Source: Bremia lactucae (Eukaryota; Oomycota; Peronosporomycetes; Peronosporales; Peronosporaceae). From it: a stretch of DNA of 52,896 bases. This document shows, one piece after another, positions 50,700 to 52,896 of the stretch. The translations under genes and the position numbers were made by a program. The stretch covers positions 603,171 to 656,066 of the forward strand of contig NW_027152195.1 of the NCBI RefSeq assembly GCF_004359215.1. Reading direction: 5' to 3'. Positions within the stretch are counted from its first letter, which is position 1, and every line of letters starts with the position of its first letter. The notes beneath the pieces are model-generated. The model was not told the DNA's origin and made no database searches. It worked only from the letters and a program-made list of their open reading frames with translations.

Positions 50700-52578
50700 A
50701 CGAGGGTAAATTTTTGCCGTAGACATGATACCTTCACGGGTCATCGCCATTTCGGCGAAGCAATGTCCCTTCTTTGCACCGAGCGCAGAGAGGGGCCCTC
50801 CACTACTAAGACTCGGGCTGCGCACAGATGACAGTGACGTTCGAGGATGGCGCAGTCCGTTTATATAGAACGGCGTCTCACCTATACTGGCGTGGGCACT
50901 GTTATTGATAGGGAACTCCACGATGGGCAATTGTTTGCTCGCTACGTGCGCAATACATCCGCCACGACCCGATTGGCACGTTCTTTTCGCCATCGTTCTG
51001 AAGATGATCGGTTGTCGACATGTGGAACTTGCTACTTAGCAGCTCAAAAACATAATGCTAAAAACTTGACATAAAAGGTGGAATTCTGGTCTGATACTAT
51101 GGACTCGGGCACCCCTGTAGTCGACACACGTGATCCAGGAACAAGAGGGTTGCCTCTTTGCCTGAGATCGTTGTGCTACATGGTAATAAACGCACCATTT
51201 TGCTCAATCTGTTTACAAAGACGACGAGCCCGTCCGACCCTGTTGGTCGGGTAGCATGCCAAACACGAAGCCCAGCATGATCGACTTCCAGCAATCCGTT
51301 GGAATCGGTAGCGGCTTCAATGGCGCACTGCTGGACGGTGCAGGCGATATGTGCTGACACTGTTGCAGGCGCGAATATAAGGTGTGATCACCGAAATTCC
51401 TCTGACACTCGTAAGAATGTATTTTCACGGCCCAGATGCCACTCGATGGTGCACCATGGAGCTTGTGAAGTATCTTCAGCTTGAGATATGTACATAGATT
51501 CTCAAGAGATCACGATGTGACAGCTGCTGCCATCAAAGGCCATCGCTATAGCTAAACTGACGCAGCTTAGCCTTCAGTGCGACGGAAGGGAGACCTTTCG
51601 TCCACCGAAGTGATCCAACAGCAGGCGACAAAGTTCGTCCTTACTGTAGCTTTCCTATACTTCGGAGGCCAAAGAGCTCGTCAAGTGGTAGACCTTCATG
51701 GATGCCGACACAACTTGTGCCTTAGCACAAGACATATTTTCCTGGTGTCTTGCCGCGAAGTCTGGTCTGCGATTGACGCGTGAGCCTAAACATTCGACTT
51801 ACCCGGCTTGTATTTAACTTGAGATTGAATTCAGAAGAGAATTTTAGCCATCTTGCCATTCAAGGCAAGCGGTATGGTGAGTTTATTGCGGTCGACAGTG
51901 GTGCGTGATCCGTATAAACAACAAATGGTTAGGTGCCCAACAGGTACACTCAAAATTAAACAAAAGTAGTTTATTGAAAGTAGCTTCTTGCCATGCACAG
52001 GGTAATTTTTTTACGCGGCTTCATAAGCCGGGACTGATAAGATATGACACGGTCAGCACCGTTGTCATCCTTCTGCATGAGCGCGCTGCCGATTGCAAAA
52101 TTACTTGCATCGCAGACGACACTTAAAAGCTTATCCGTGTCTAGCAATGCCAAAACCGGTGCCTCTACAAGAGATTGCTTTACTGATGTGAGCGCATCTT
52201 CTCGTCCATTTGACCAAACCCATTCTTATTACCTTTTATGGAGGTCAGACAAGGGCTTAGTTCGCTCCGCATAACCAGCCCCGCCAAGTACACCAATACC
52301 AATACCAGCAGGTATTGGTATTGGTGTAAAAGCTGCCAGGACCAACTGTTACGCATAGGTAATCAATATATAATTCTTCATATCCTTATGCAGTAATTAG
52401 CGAGCCCTATGAATAGGCGCAAATTTTTCGCTTATCGTGGGATTGGCCATTCCTTTACCGACTTTACCTTGTCTAGGTCTGCTCGTACCGCGTGTGTCCC
52501 TACGATGCAGCCCATCACAGGTATCTCGGAGAACCCTATGACGCACTTTTGCAAGCTGACGTACAATTGGGCGTCCTC
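50700..52578 (-). mobile_element. Gypsy A pol fragment, second copy
   Basis: On the minus strand from 52578: RT end (I-P-V-like G-C-I-V-G-T-H-A-V, F-I-G-L-A-like), RNase H (V-V-C-D-A-S-N-F-A-I-G-S-A-L-M-Q-K-D, 52153-51971), tether, and integrase (T-D-C-W-K-S-I-M-L-G-F-V-F-G at about 51310, V-F-V-N-R-L-S-K-M-V-R, P-I-N-N-S-A-H-A-S-I-G-E-T-P-F-Y-I-N-G-L-R-H-P to about 50840). It is collinear with 1-1100 at DNA level (for example the shared CCTTTCGTCCACCGAAGTGA), with many more stops and indels. Confidence 0.8.
52290..52327. repeat. Perfect 17-bp inverted repeat, 4-nt loop
   Basis: ACACCAATACCAATACC (52290-52306) and GGTATTGGTATTGGTGT (52311-52327) around AGCA. It sits in the family A fragment where RT-RNase H coding is interrupted, and is absent from the copy at 800-900. 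Confidence 0.95.
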
Positions 52579-52896
52579 TCAGCTCGTGTCGTCTTGGAGG
52601 ACGATACGATGACGAACTAGTTTGAGCCTGTCTCAAGCTAAAGTCCTCCTGTTCCGCAACGGATATTGCTTCTTCAAGCGTATCCGGAACGGGTGGGTTT
52701 TTACGGGACCATCCGTAAGACCTTGCATGAACACCGTAATCAACGTGTGTTCATGAACTGGGTTATTTGTAATACAACTCGCTAAGAGTCGTATGTGCTG
52801 GGCATATGCGTGAACATCACGCTTGCCTTGCTTGAGTTTCAGAAGCTCTGAACGAGCTCTGAACTCAGCCCTTGGTGGTTCAAACGTCTGTTTGAG
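52579..52896 (-). pseudogene. Gypsy B gag fragment fused to Gypsy A RT
   Basis: The minus strand from the window edge matches gag of B1 (H-I-R-L-L-A-S-C-I-like segment, T-V-F-M-Q-G-L-T-D-G-P-V-K-T, I-S-V-A-E-Q-E-D-F-S-L-R-Q-A-Q, S-S-Y-R-P-P-R-R-H-E). At about 52579 it switches without a spacer to the family A RT. It lacks the inverted arm present at 5386-5424. Confidence 0.82.

Noticed and set aside
1..52896. RXLR or CRN effector genes
   Set aside because: No secreted protein with an RXLR or LFLAK motif was seen; the one signal peptide (18614) belongs to a membrane protein.

Overview
The window looks like repeat-rich nuclear DNA of an oomycete, most likely a Peronosporales species (Phytophthora or downy mildew). 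The reasons are: very short GT-AG introns (49-87 bp), dense Ty3/Gypsy remnants, and a stranded rDNA piece at 9986-10185 whose ITS1 start reads like oomycete ITS1 (recognised from memory, not searched). Three runs of N (30622-30721, 30952-31308, 45678-45777) mark assembly gaps.

Layout. 1-4505: minus-strand Gypsy element 'A' (LTR, gag, protease, RT-RNase H) with a few nonsense codons. 4506-8085: plus-strand Gypsy element 'B' (LTR end, gag, protease, RT), cut inside RNase H and joined tail-to-tail to a minus-strand B copy (8086 to about 13700), whose integrase is interrupted by the 18S/ITS1 fragment. 14021-18614: two host genes on the minus strand, a double-FHA PP2C phosphatase and a single-pass membrane protein. 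20142-20591: solo B LTR with a perfect 5-bp target duplication, beside a dead pogo/CENP-B-like transposase (to about 22150), small inverted-repeat elements and a MULE remnant (24556-25460). 26327-35605: further B copies (a minus 3' end, a plus RT, a plus 3' end). 35992-45336: a compact host gene island with UCHL5/UCH37, a NEDD8/RUB1-like gene in four small exons, ARFRP1, mitochondrial uS5, and a long coiled-coil gene whose 3' part is frameshifted. 45595-52896: LTR fragment, Copia, Gypsy 'C', a fragment of A, and a chimeric piece of B gag.

Two signals are not explained by standard annotation. First, family B is saturated with short perfect hairpins (stems 7-13 bp, loops 0-9 nt) roughly every 30-50 bp through LTR, gag, protease, RT, RNase H and integrase, while homologous protein segments in families A and C are not built this way; at one hairpin the two arms change together between copies. 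Second, between the B chromodomain and the 3' LTR lies a long ORF on the opposite strand (acidic region, Cys-rich motif, C-terminal coiled coil). It recurs in three copies with conservative amino-acid differences and overlaps the pol 3' end in antisense. This arrangement resembles retroelement antisense genes such as HTLV-1 HBZ, but no homology to HBZ is seen or claimed.

Host genes sit in tight convergent or divergent pairs: UCHL5 and NEDD8 convergent, NEDD8 and ARFRP1 divergent (108 bp), ARFRP1 and uS5m convergent (92 bp), uS5m and the coiled-coil gene divergent (130 bp). All exon boundaries were set by eye from splice signals and family conservation. No protein or nucleotide search was run.
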